From Iodobacter sp025352645 (lineage in GTDB: Bacteria > Pseudomonadota > Gammaproteobacteria > Burkholderiales > Chitinibacteraceae), in NCBI RefSeq assembly GCF_033446605.1, contig NZ_JAWQUO010000013.1, positions 62,001-126,000 of the forward strand: DNA of 64,000 nucleotides, given 5' to 3'. Positions within the stretch are counted from its first letter, which is position 1. The number at the start of each line of letters is the position of its first letter. The position numbers and the translations under genes are program-made. Shown here one piece after another: positions 15,675-24,000 of the stretch. The notes beneath the pieces are model-generated. The model saw nothing but the letters and a program-made list of their open reading frames with translations, searched no databases and had not been told where the DNA came from.

Positions 15675-15689
15675 TCGGTATATTACCGA
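15675..15689. promoter_or_regulatory. 15-bp dyad, candidate Lrp/AsnC operator
   Basis: TCGGTATATTACCGA is a 6-bp inverted repeat around a 3-bp centre, in the lysA-lrp intergenic region and 40 bp before the lrp start. Lrp/AsnC proteins typically bind 15-bp AT-centred dyads. The assignment is inference. Confidence 0.45.
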
Positions 15690-15728
15690 GTAGTCCTTGG
15701 ATTGCCTTGAAATAAGCGATAAAAACCT

Positions 15729-16169
15729 ATGAATCCTAAAATTGACTCTTTTGACCAGAAAATCCTGCAACTTTTGCAGCAAGACGCCAGAATATCGCAC
15801 GCAGAAATTGGCCGGCAGGTGCATCTAAGCCAGCCTGCGGTGTCGGAGCGGATTAAAAGATTGGAGAGTAATAATGTGATTCGTGGCTATCGTGCCGATA
15901 TCAACCCACGGGCGCTGGGCTATCAGATTACGGCGATGATCAGGCTTTCTACCCAGCAGGGCAGGCCTTATGAGCAGTTTGCGGCAGATTGCCCAGAAAT
16001 TATTGATTGCTATACCGTCACCGGTGAAGACGGCGCGGTGATGCGGGTGTTGGCAACGGATGTAGAACACTTGCAGCGCATTATCAATGCGCTGAACGCT
16101 TTTGGCTCCACCTCCACCGCCATTGTATTAACCACCCATGTGCTGGGAAAAACCATCTCTATTCTGTAG
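15729..16169 (+). CDS. Lrp/AsnC family transcriptional regulator
   Basis: A 146-residue regulator with an N-terminal winged helix (IDSFDQKILQLLQQDARISHAEIGRQVHLSQPAVSERIKRLE, residues 5-46) and a C-terminal RAM ligand-binding domain (CYTVTGEDGAVMRVLATDVEHL). These proteins sense amino acids and often control the neighbouring gene, here divergent lysA. The stop codon TAG runs into a 13-G tract and forms part of an inverted-repeat element. An operator-like dyad lies upstream at 15675. The ligand cannot be told from sequence. Confidence 0.9.
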   Translation: MNPKIDSFDQKILQLLQQDARISHAEIGRQVHLSQPAVSERIKRLESNNVIRGYRADINPRALGYQITAMIRLSTQQGRPYEQFAADCPEIIDCYTVTGEDGAVMRVLATDVEHLQRIINALNAFGSTSTAIVLTTHVLGKTISIL

Positions 16170-16240
16170 GGGGGGGGGGGGCACCTGTGCCCACGCAATT
16201 ACCATTCGAGCACGTGGGCACAAAAGCGTGCCCACCCTAC
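16166..16240. repeat. Inverted repeat with 13-G tract at the lrp stop
   Basis: Inner arms TGTGCCCACG (16186-16195) and CGTGGGCACA (16213-16222) are perfect. The outer right end GTGCCCACCCTAC (16228-16240) pairs with a left end GTAGGG that has expanded into 13 consecutive G (16169-16181). The element takes in the lrp stop codon. It has the same GTAGGG.GGG end style as the 5991-6052 repeat. Confidence 0.75.
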
Positions 16241-16349
16241 ATAAGTAGATGGGCAAAAGTTTTCTTGCATCGTTGTCTTGCCTTGTCGTACTAACTGTAC
16301 TGCCTGCGGCTTCGACGCCTTGCCATAAAACTTTTGCACAAGTACTTAT
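16241..16349. repeat. Second inverted-repeat element before lptM
   Basis: Ends ATAAGTA (16241-16247) and TACTTAT (16343-16349) are inverted, and so are GCAAAAGTTTT (16253-16263) and AAAACTTTTGC (16327-16337). The interior (CTTGCCTTGTCGTACTAACTG and on) encodes nothing. It abuts the previous repeat and the lptM stop. Confidence 0.65.
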
Positions 16350-16354
16350 TGGAG

Positions 16355-16480
16355 CTATTTGGCTGCAGCTGGTGCACTGGCCGTGGCGCTGGCAGGTTTT
16401 TCAGGCAGGTATAGCCCACCTTTAAATCCGCAAGCTGTAAGAGTGGCAATGGTCAATAGTAATAACAGCGCACGTATCAT
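16355..16480 (-). CDS. lptM: Small lipoprotein LptM (YifL-like)
   Basis: A 41-residue lipoprotein: MIRALLLLLTIATLTACGFKG followed by GLYLPEKP and an Ala/Ser/Pro tail. The lipobox LTAC with Cys17 and the conserved CG.KG.LYLP motif are the hallmark of LptM/YifL, which helps the LptDE translocon mature in the outer membrane (known from E. coli). It lies divergent from cyaY, the arrangement common in proteobacteria where lptM precedes lysA or dapF. Here two repeat elements and a Lrp-type gene separate it from lysA. Confidence 0.88.
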   Translation of the reverse strand: MIRALLLLLTIATLTACGFKGGLYLPEKPASATASAPAAAK

Positions 16481-16542
16481 TTTGGCTACTGGTCAGTATT
16501 TAGTGGCAGAATCACAATTCTAACATGCAGGGAATAGATTGA

Positions 16543-16854
16543 ATGACCGAGTCCGAGTTTCTTGACCTCAGCGATAGCGTATTCGCAAAAATTGAAGCCG
16601 CGCTGGATAACAGCGAGCTGGATGTCGATACCTTGCTGTCTGGCAATGTATTAGAAATTGAGTTTGCAGACCGCAGCAAAATCATTGTCAATCGCCATAG
16701 CGCAAATCAAGAATTGTGGATTGCGGCGCGCTCCGGCGGCTATCACTATCGCTTGGCGGATGGCGTTTGGCAAAGCACCCGTGAGGCTGGCGAGTTCTTT
16801 GCTGATCTAAGCAAGGCAATCAGCGCCCATGCTCAGGAAGATTTCCGTTTTTGA
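16543..16854 (+). CDS. cyaY: Frataxin-like iron-binding protein CyaY
   Basis: CyaY binds iron and modulates Fe-S cluster assembly through IscS. The 103 residues have the acidic first helix (TESEFLDLSDSVFAKIEAALD), the beta strands VLEIEFADRSKIIVNRH and the motif QELWIAARSGGYHYRL, all standard for bacterial frataxin. Its stop overlaps the next gene by one base (TGATG), indicating an operon of cyaY, a YqaA-like gene and bepA. Confidence 0.95.
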   Translation: MTESEFLDLSDSVFAKIEAALDNSELDVDTLLSGNVLEIEFADRSKIIVNRHSANQELWIAARSGGYHYRLADGVWQSTREAGEFFADLSKAISAHAQEDFRF

Positions 16855-17261
16855 TGATTGAGCCAGCGTGGCTGTCGGGCTTATTTGCTTCAGCTTTTTT
16901 ATCTGCCACCTTGCTGCCGGGCAATTCTGAAGCGGCCTTGCTGGCCTACCTGCATTTTAATGCCCAAGCTGTACTGCCCGCACTCTTGGTGGTGACGGCA
17001 GGCAACACCCTTGGTGGTCTGCTTACGGTGTGGATGGGGCGTCGATTACCGAAGGCTCCTCAGGGCCGAGCTGTGGCTTGGGCTCAGCGGATTGGCCCAG
17101 TGAGTTTATTGCTGACATGGTTGCCTATCGTTGGGGATGTGCTCTGCGCTGTGGCAGGTTGGCTGCGCTGGCCTTGGCGGCAGGTGGCGCTGTGGATGTT
17201 GCTGGGTAAAGCGGCTCGCTATCTATTGCTCGTCTTTGCCGTGAATTTAGTAGGAGCTTGA
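16854..17261 (+). CDS. YqaA-like small membrane protein
   Basis: A 135-residue protein with about four membrane segments (SGLFASAFLSATLLPG, ALLVVTAGNTLGGLL, VSLLLTWLPIVGDVLCAVAGW, VALWMLLGKAARYLLLVFAV). It fits the YqaA/DedA-related (VTT-like) group of small inner membrane proteins; the GDVLCAVAGW.R.PW pattern is typical. Function unknown, possibly phospholipid or ion related as for larger DedA proteins. I use ATG 16854, which overlaps the cyaY TGA, rather than the TTG at 16851. Confidence 0.75.
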   Translation: MIEPAWLSGLFASAFLSATLLPGNSEAALLAYLHFNAQAVLPALLVVTAGNTLGGLLTVWMGRRLPKAPQGRAVAWAQRIGPVSLLLTWLPIVGDVLCAVAGWLRWPWRQVALWMLLGKAARYLLLVFAVNLVGA

Positions 17262-17262
17262 T

Positions 17263-18693
17263 TTGTCACGACGATTAATCGGTTTAATGCTGACCATCAG
17301 TTTAATAGCTGCCCCTGTGCAAGCAGATTTACCCAATTTGGGCGAATCTTCGCAAGAAAACCTGAGCCCGTTGCAAGAGCGGCAAATTGGTGAGTCGGCC
17401 ATGCGCGAGCTACGGCGCAGCGGCGCGATGAGCGAAGACCCTGAGCTGGTGGCCTATTTAAGGCAACTAGGGGGGCGTTTGCAAGACGCCAGCGGTGAAA
17501 CAGAAATCTCGTTTGTATTCTTCCCAATGCTGGACCGCTCAGTTAATGCATTTGCTATTCCGGGCGGCTTGGTGGGGGTGCATACCGGCTTGATGGTGCT
17601 GGCGCAGCACGAATCTGAATTAGCCTCGGTGCTTTCGCACGAAATTGCCCACGTTACCCAGCATCACTTTGCCCGATTATTAGAAGGGCAAAAAATGGCA
17701 CCGTGGGTGACACTGGCGGCGCTTGGCTTGGCTATTGTGGCGGCCAGCCAAGGCAGCGGCGATGTGGCAATGGCCAGTTTAATGGGCAGCCAAGCTTATA
17801 TGATTCAGCGCCAGCTGGATTACACCTATCAATTTGAGCAAGAAGCCGATCGAATTGGCATGCAAACTTTGCAAAAAGCCGGTTTTGATCAAGCGGCTAT
17901 GCCGATGTTTTTTGACCGCATGCAAAAAAGTACGCGCTTAGGCGAGGGCAATGCGCCAGAGTTTTTGCGCACTCACCCCGTTACCTATAAGCGGATTAGT
18001 GATGCGCAATCTAGGCTTAAAGATAAGCCTTATCAGCAGGTAAAAGACTCCTTAGATTTTTTGTTTGTGCGGGAAAAAGCGCGTTTTTTGCAGATGGATG
18101 AGCAGGAGGCGCTCAATTACTATCGCAAAACACTCAGTGAAAAAAAATACGCTCATCTGCCTGCACATTTATATGGTCTTGCCCAAGCGCAGCTAGCTGT
18201 CTTTGATGCCGATGGGGCGTGGGCTACTTTACAAAAAGCCAAGCAAGCTCTGGGTAAAACGCATGCTTCATTAGAATATTTGGCAGGCAGTATCCGGCTT
18301 TCGCAAAAGCACCCAGCGGAAGCGCTGCAAATATTTAAAGACGCCAGCAAACGCTTTCCTGCCAGCCGAGCCCTGGTTTACGGCGAAATCGATGCGCTGA
18401 TTGCCAATAATCAACTGGCCGACGCACTGACCAGCACGCAATATGCGATCGAGCTTTATCCTTCGGACGCTTATCTCTATCAACGTATTTCTAAAATCCA
18501 AGGCGCGCGTGGCGATGAGGTGCGCCAGCATCAGGCCCAAGCCGAGTACTACACCCGCCTTGGCGAATACACCGCCGCCATCGAGCAATTACAGCAGGCG
18601 CAAAACACCGGTAATACGGATTTTTATCTGCTCTCCGCCGTGGAAGCACGCTTGAAAGAGCTGAAGCAATTGCAAATGCCTTTAAGTAAGTAG
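17263..18693 (+). CDS. bepA: Periplasmic M48 metallopeptidase/chaperone BepA
   Basis: BepA (YfgC) assists LptD assembly and degrades misfolded outer membrane proteins. The 476 residues have a signal peptide (MSRRLIGLMLTISLIAAPVQA), a zinc peptidase domain with VLSHEIAHVTQHH (HExxH), the downstream EQEADRIGMQ metal ligand, and a C-terminal half of tetratricopeptide-like helices. Length is close to E. coli BepA (487). The start is TTG 17263, two bases after the previous stop with GGAGC upstream. The nearby LptM lipoprotein also serves LptD maturation, a thematic link. The gene abuts convergent DUF1841 with no spacer. Confidence 0.93.
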   Translation: MSRRLIGLMLTISLIAAPVQADLPNLGESSQENLSPLQERQIGESAMRELRRSGAMSEDPELVAYLRQLGGRLQDASGETEISFVFFPMLDRSVNAFAIPGGLVGVHTGLMVLAQHESELASVLSHEIAHVTQHHFARLLEGQKMAPWVTLAALGLAIVAASQGSGDVAMASLMGSQAYMIQRQLDYTYQFEQEADRIGMQTLQKAGFDQAAMPMFFDRMQKSTRLGEGNAPEFLRTHPVTYKRISDAQSRLKDKPYQQVKDSLDFLFVREKARFLQMDEQEALNYYRKTLSEKKYAHLPAHLYGLAQAQLAVFDADGAWATLQKAKQALGKTHASLEYLAGSIRLSQKHPAEALQIFKDASKRFPASRALVYGEIDALIANNQLADALTSTQYAIELYPSDAYLYQRISKIQGARGDEVRQHQAQAEYYTRLGEYTAAIEQLQQAQNTGNTDFYLLSAVEARLKELKQLQMPLSK

Positions 18694-19128
18694 CTATTTC
18701 AACTGCCCCACCTTAAACCGCAATATCTCTAGATAAACTGCTGGATCGGGCGGGGTGTTGTTTCTTTGCGCTTGCCACATCATCTCGCCTAAGCCATCCA
18801 TCATGGCGTGCAGGGCGGTGTGCTCTAGCGATAATCTTTCGCATAGCTGCTGGTATAAGGCTTTTACCCCGGCAGGTTGGTCGATTGAGATTTGCTCTTC
18901 AATTGCCAGATGCATGCTGATATGCAAAAACGGATTAGTTTCGCCATATTCAGGTGGCCAGTCTTTATCTAAGTATTCTTCGGATAGAATGGGTTGATAT
19001 TCGGGGTGGTGCAGCAAGATCCCTGCGATGATTTTTTCAATATCAGCCAGTGGGGCGTGCGCTTGATGCTTTTGCCATGCCTGAATAAAAAATCGGCGGG
19101 CTTCGTCCCTTGATGGGTTAAATAACAT
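18694..19128 (-). CDS. DUF1841 family protein
   Basis: A 144-residue cytoplasmic protein with the DUF1841 pattern: MLFNPSRDEARRFFIQAWQKH, then HHPEYQPIL, NPFLHISMHLAIEEQISIDQP and HAMMDGLGEMMWQAQRN. The function of the family is unknown; the conserved histidines suggest a possible metal site. I start at ATG 19128, where the family consensus begins, not at 19149. It is divergent from the glutathione peroxidase gene with only 23 bp between starts and convergent with bepA. Confidence 0.85.
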   Translation of the reverse strand: MLFNPSRDEARRFFIQAWQKHQAHAPLADIEKIIAGILLHHPEYQPILSEEYLDKDWPPEYGETNPFLHISMHLAIEEQISIDQPAGVKALYQQLCERLSLEHTALHAMMDGLGEMMWQAQRNNTPPDPAVYLEILRFKVGQLK

Positions 19129-19151
19129 ATGTTCTCTACAAAGGATCAATA

Positions 19152-19631
19152 ATGAGCAATATCTATGATTTTAGCGTGCAAGGGATAGGCGGGGAAACGG
19201 TTGATTTAGCGCAGTACGCTGGCTCGGTGATTTTAGTGGTGAATGTAGCCAGCCACTGCGGCTTTACCCCGCAGTATGAAGGCTTGCAGGCGCTCTATGC
19301 ACAGTATAAAGACCGTGGCTTGGTGGTGCTGGGTTTTCCATGCAATCAGTTTGGTGCGCAGGAGCCAGGTAACGAGGCAGAGATCCTAGATTTTTGCACC
19401 ACCAACTACAGCATTGATTTCCCTATGTTTGCCAAGGTGGATGTGAACGGTGAAAACGCCGCGCCGCTCTATAACTGGCTGAAGGATGAAAAGCCGGGAC
19501 TATTGGGTATCGAGGCCATAAAGTGGAATTTCAGTAAATTTTTACTAGATAAGCAAGGTAAAGTAGTTGATCGCTTTGCTCCCATGACAAAACCATCTGA
19601 GTTGGCGGCTGAGATTGAAAAGCTGCTGTAA
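19152..19631 (+). CDS. Glutathione peroxidase family protein (Cys type)
   Basis: A 159-residue thiol peroxidase of the GPx/BtuE family that reduces hydrogen peroxide or organic hydroperoxides. The catalytic motif is NVASHCGFT with cysteine in place of selenocysteine; FPCNQFGAQEPG holds the Gln and a second Cys, and WNFSKFLLD the Trp-Asn pair. No signal peptide, so cytoplasmic. Such Cys-type enzymes usually use thioredoxin in practice. A ribosome binding site AAGGA lies before ATG 19152. Confidence 0.93.
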   Translation: MSNIYDFSVQGIGGETVDLAQYAGSVILVVNVASHCGFTPQYEGLQALYAQYKDRGLVVLGFPCNQFGAQEPGNEAEILDFCTTNYSIDFPMFAKVDVNGENAAPLYNWLKDEKPGLLGIEAIKWNFSKFLLDKQGKVVDRFAPMTKPSELAAEIEKLL

Positions 19632-19666
19632 GCCTGCAATCTATTCGTAATGATCTTGGCTTCGCA

Positions 19667-19695
19667 TTGATAGATAAGGGCTTTTGCGGTATAAT
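19667..19695 (+). promoter_or_regulatory. carA promoter
   Basis: TTGATA (19667-19672), 17-bp spacer, TATAAT (19690-19695), a near-ideal sigma-70 promoter about 100 bp before the carA start. Confidence 0.85.
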
Positions 19696-19716
19696 GTGGC
19701 TCAATTTTGTGCGAAG

Positions 19717-19742
19717 CGGGATAGCGGAAGCTATCCCGTTTT
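19717..19742 (+). terminator. Terminator-like hairpin in the carA leader (possible attenuator)
   Basis: CGGGATAGC, GGAA tetraloop, GCTATCCCG, then TTTT. The stem is 9 bp, perfect, and lies between the promoter and the carA start at about +15 to +40 of the expected transcript. Full transcripts must read through it, so it may be a pyrimidine- or arginine-responsive attenuator. Confidence 0.7.
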
Positions 19743-19799
19743 GCCATCCTCAGAAATATCCGAACTCAATCTTGTGGGCGCAACGCCCAGGAGCCGCCT

Positions 19800-20933
19800 G
19801 TGTCAAAACCAGCCCTTCTTGCGCTTGCCGACGGCACCCTCTTTCATGGTATTTCCATCGGAACCGATGGCACAACCATTGGTGAGGTCGTGTTCAATAC
19901 GGCGATGACCGGTTATCAGGAAATCCTGACAGACCCATCGTATACCAAGCAAATGGTCACGTTGACCTATCCACATATCGGTAACTATGGCGTAAGCCCG
20001 GAAGATGTAGAGTCGCATTCCGTGTTTGCCGCTGGCCTGATCATTCGTGATTTACCACTCCTCCATTCTAATTTCCGCGCTGATATGAGCCTTGGCGAGT
20101 ATCTCGTTAAGAATAATGTTGTTGCGATTGCAGATATTGATACCCGTAAACTAACGCGGATTTTACGCAGCAAAGGCGCGCAGCCAGGTTGTATCGTCAC
20201 TGGTGAGCATATCGATGCAGCCGCTGCCGTGGCAAAAGCCAAATCGTTTGGCTCGATGGCAGGGCAAGATCTTGCTAAGGTTGTGACATGCAAAGAATCA
20301 TTCGCATGGACAGCGCGCGAATGGAAACTGGGTGCGGGTTACACCGAGCAAACAAACCCAGAATTCCATGTTGTGGCTTACGATTACGGTGTGAAGTACA
20401 ACATCTTGCGTATGCTGGCTGAGCGCGGTTGCAAGCTCACCGTCGTGCCTGCGCAAACACCCGCTGCTGATGTACTGGCACTGAAGCCTGATGGCGTGTT
20501 TTTATCCAATGGCCCAGGCGATCCTGAGCCTTGTGATTATGCAATTGAGGCGATTCAAGCCATCTTAGCCACAGATATCCCTGTTTTTGGTATCTGTCTG
20601 GGGCATCAGCTCTTGGGTCTTGCCAGTGGTGCAAAAACCAGCAAGATGAAGTTCGGTCACCACGGTGCTAATCATCCGGTACAAGATTTAGCCAGCAAGC
20701 ATGTGATGATCACCAGCCAGAATCATGGCTTTCAGGTGGATGAGACCAGCTTGCCAGCCAATGTGAAAGTAACGCATCGCTCCTTGTTTGACGGCACTGT
20801 GCAAGGGATTGCACTCACCGACAAACCGGCGTTTTCTTTCCAAGGCCACCCAGAAGCAAGCCCAGGGCCGAATGACGTGGCGTATTTGTTCGATAAATTT
20901 ATCGCAATGATGGCTGAGCGTAAGCCAGTTTAA
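19800..20933 (+). CDS. carA: Carbamoyl-phosphate synthase small subunit CarA
   Basis: The glutaminase subunit that passes ammonia to CarB for carbamoyl phosphate, used in pyrimidine and arginine synthesis. The 377 residues show the CarA N-domain (TVGEVVFNTAMTGYQEILTDPSY) and a class I amidotransferase with the nucleophile in VFGICLGHQLLGLASG and the His-Glu pair in FQGHPEASPGP. The start is GTG 19800 with AGGAG upstream. A leader of about 100 nt with a terminator-like hairpin precedes it. carB follows after 72 bp, then greA. Confidence 0.97.
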   Translation: MSKPALLALADGTLFHGISIGTDGTTIGEVVFNTAMTGYQEILTDPSYTKQMVTLTYPHIGNYGVSPEDVESHSVFAAGLIIRDLPLLHSNFRADMSLGEYLVKNNVVAIADIDTRKLTRILRSKGAQPGCIVTGEHIDAAAAVAKAKSFGSMAGQDLAKVVTCKESFAWTAREWKLGAGYTEQTNPEFHVVAYDYGVKYNILRMLAERGCKLTVVPAQTPAADVLALKPDGVFLSNGPGDPEPCDYAIEAIQAILATDIPVFGICLGHQLLGLASGAKTSKMKFGHHGANHPVQDLASKHVMITSQNHGFQVDETSLPANVKVTHRSLFDGTVQGIALTDKPAFSFQGHPEASPGPNDVAYLFDKFIAMMAERKPV

Positions 20934-21005
20934 GTAAATGTGGCCAGTCTTGGGCTGGCCGTATTCGATAAATTTGCGCAGCGTAAGCAGTTTGAGGGAA
21001 GAGCA

Positions 21006-24000
21006 ATGCCAAAACGTACAGATTTAAAAAGCATCTTAATCATTGGTGCTGGCCCGATTGTGATCGGCCAGGCTTGTGAGTTTGATTATTCCGGCGCACA
21101 AGCGTGTAAGGCGCTGCGTGAAGAGGGTTACCGCGTTATTTTGGTGAACAGTAATCCTGCCACCATTATGACCGACCCCAATATGGCGGACGTGACCTAC
21201 ATCGAGCCAATTACTTGGCAAGTTGTCGAAAAAATCATTGAGAAAGAGCGTCCAGATGCGCTACTGCCTACTATGGGCGGCCAAACAGCACTGAACTGCG
21301 CTTTGGATTTATGGCGTCAGGGCGTGCTGGAAAAGTACAATGTAGAGATGATCGGTGCTAAGCCCGATGCCATCGATAAAGCCGAAGATCGCGGCAAGTT
21401 TAAAGATGCAATGACTAAAATTGGCCTTTCTACGCCAAAATCAGGCATTGCGCATAATATGGAACAAGCCCTTGCCGTGCAGGCAACGGTGGGGTATCCA
21501 ACGCTGATTCGCCCATCGTTTACCATGGGCGGCTCGGGCGGCGGTATTGCTTATAATCGCGAAGAATTCCTAGAAATCTGTGATCGTGGTTTTGAAGCTT
21601 CACCAACCAATGAACTGCTGATCGAGCAATCGGTATTGGGCTGGAAAGAATATGAAATGGAAGTCGTTCGCGATCGCGCCGACAACTGCATCATTATTTG
21701 CTCAATTGAAAACTTCGACCCGATGGGTGTGCACACTGGCGATTCAATTACCGTTGCCCCTGCACAAACCCTCACGGATAAAGAATACCAAATCATGCGT
21801 AATGCCTCTTTGGCGGTATTGCGTGAGATTGGTGTGGATACCGGCGGCTCGAATGTGCAGTTTGCCACCAATCCAGAAAATGGCGAGATGATCGTCATTG
21901 AAATGAACCCGCGCGTAAGCCGTTCTTCTGCGCTGGCTTCTAAAGCAACCGGTTTCCCAATTGCTAAAGTAGCGGCCAAACTGGCCGTGGGCTTTACGCT
22001 GGATGAGCTGCAAAACGAAATCACGGGTGGCAAAACACCTGCTTCGTTTGAGCCTTCGATTGACTACGTGGTAACTAAAATCCCGCGCTTTGCTTTCGAG
22101 AAATTCCCGCAAGCCAATGACAAGCTGACCACGCAAATGAAGTCAGTGGGTGAAGTGATGGCGATTGGCCGCTCGGTGCAAGAATCCATGCAAAAAGCCC
22201 TGCGCGGCTTAGAAACCGGCATGTCTGGTTTTGATGAGATGACTACCGATCGCAGCGTGATCGAAGCAGAAATCGCTAATCCTGGTCCAGAGCGTATCTG
22301 GTACGTAGCCGATGCTTTCCGCGTGGGCATGAGCTTAGATGAAGTCTTTGCTTTAACTAAGATTGATCCATGGTTCCTGCGTCAGATTGAAGATTTGGTT
22401 CAAGAAGAAAACGCGATTCGCGGCACAGCCGTTGAAAGCATCGATTACGCAACCATGCGTCGTCTTAAGCGTAAAGGTTTCTCTGATCGTCGTTTAGCCG
22501 CCTTGCTAGAAACAGATCAAGCGGCAGTGCGTAAGGCGCGTCATGCGCTGAAAATTCGCCCAGTGTATAAGCGGGTAGATACTTGCGCGGCAGAGTTTTC
22601 GACCGATACCGCTTATATGTACTCGACTTATGAAGAAGAGTGCGAAGCGGCCCCGACTGATAAACGCAAAATCATGATCCTTGGCGGTGGCCCAAACCGC
22701 ATTGGTCAGGGTATTGAGTTTGACTACTGCTGCGTACACGCGGCGTTGGCGCTGCGCGAAGATGGCTTTGAAACCATTATGGTTAACTGCAATCCGGAAA
22801 CCGTATCCACCGATTACGATACTTCGGATCGCCTGTACTTTGAGCCGCTAACGCTCGAAGACGTGCTAGAAATCGTTAATATCGAAAAGCCGGAAGGCGT
22901 GATCGTGCAATACGGTGGCCAAACGCCACTGAAACTAGCGCGTGCTTTAGAAGCCAATGGCGTACCGATTATCGGCACAACGCCGGATATGATCGATGCA
23001 GCAGAAGATCGCGAGCGCTTCCAGAAGCTGCTGCAAGACTTAGGCCTGCGTCAGCCGCCTAACCGCACGGCGCGTAATGAGCGTGATGCGCTATTACTGG
23101 CCGCTGAAATTGGCTACCCACTGGTGGTGCGCCCGTCCTATGTATTGGGCGGCCGTGCGATGGAAATCGTACACCAGCAATCCGATCTAGAACGCTATAT
23201 GCGTGAAGCCGTGAAGGTTTCTAACGATAGCCCAGTGCTGCTGGATCGCTTCTTAAATGATGCGATTGAAGTGGATGTGGATGCCATTTGTGATGGCACC
23301 GATGTGTTGATCGGCGGCATTATGGAGCACATCGAACAAGCAGGCGTGCACTCGGGCGATTCGGCTTGCTCATTGCCACCATTTAGTTTGTCCAAAGAAA
23401 TTCAGGACGAGCTGCGCCGCCAAACTGTAGCTATGGCTCATGGTTTGAATGTGGTTGGCCTAATGAATGTGCAATTTGCGATTCAGGGCAAGGGAGACGA
23501 TGCGGTGGTGTTTGTGCTGGAAGTCAACCCACGTGCATCCCGTACCGTGCCTTATGTTTCTAAAGCGACCAGCTTACCGATTGCTAAGATTGCCGCGCGT
23601 TGCATGGCTGGCCAAAGCTTAGTTTCGCAAGGCATGACCAAGGAAGTGATTCCACCTTATTACTCGGTAAAAGAAGCGGTATTCCCGTTTATTAAATTCC
23701 CTGGTGTGGATTCAATTCTGGGCCCAGAAATGAAATCGACCGGCGAAGTCATGGGCGTGGGCGCCACGTTTGCCGAAGCCTTTGTAAAATCACAATTAGC
23801 TGCAGGTGTTGCTTTGCCTACACAGGGCAATGTGTTTATCTCAGTGCGTGATGGCGATAAAAACGGCGCGATCGAATGTGCAAATGTACTCGTAGCGCTG
23901 GGCTTTAAAGTCTTTGCAACCAAGGGTACGGCTGCAGCGATTGCTGGGGCTGGTGTTGCTGTGCAAAACGTGAATAAGGTAACTGAAGGCCGCCCACATA

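Noticed and set aside
16169..16181. Phase-variable gene switched by the 13-G tract
   Set aside because: The tract starts in the stop codon of lrp and lies outside any reading frame or promoter box, so slippage would not switch a protein on or off.
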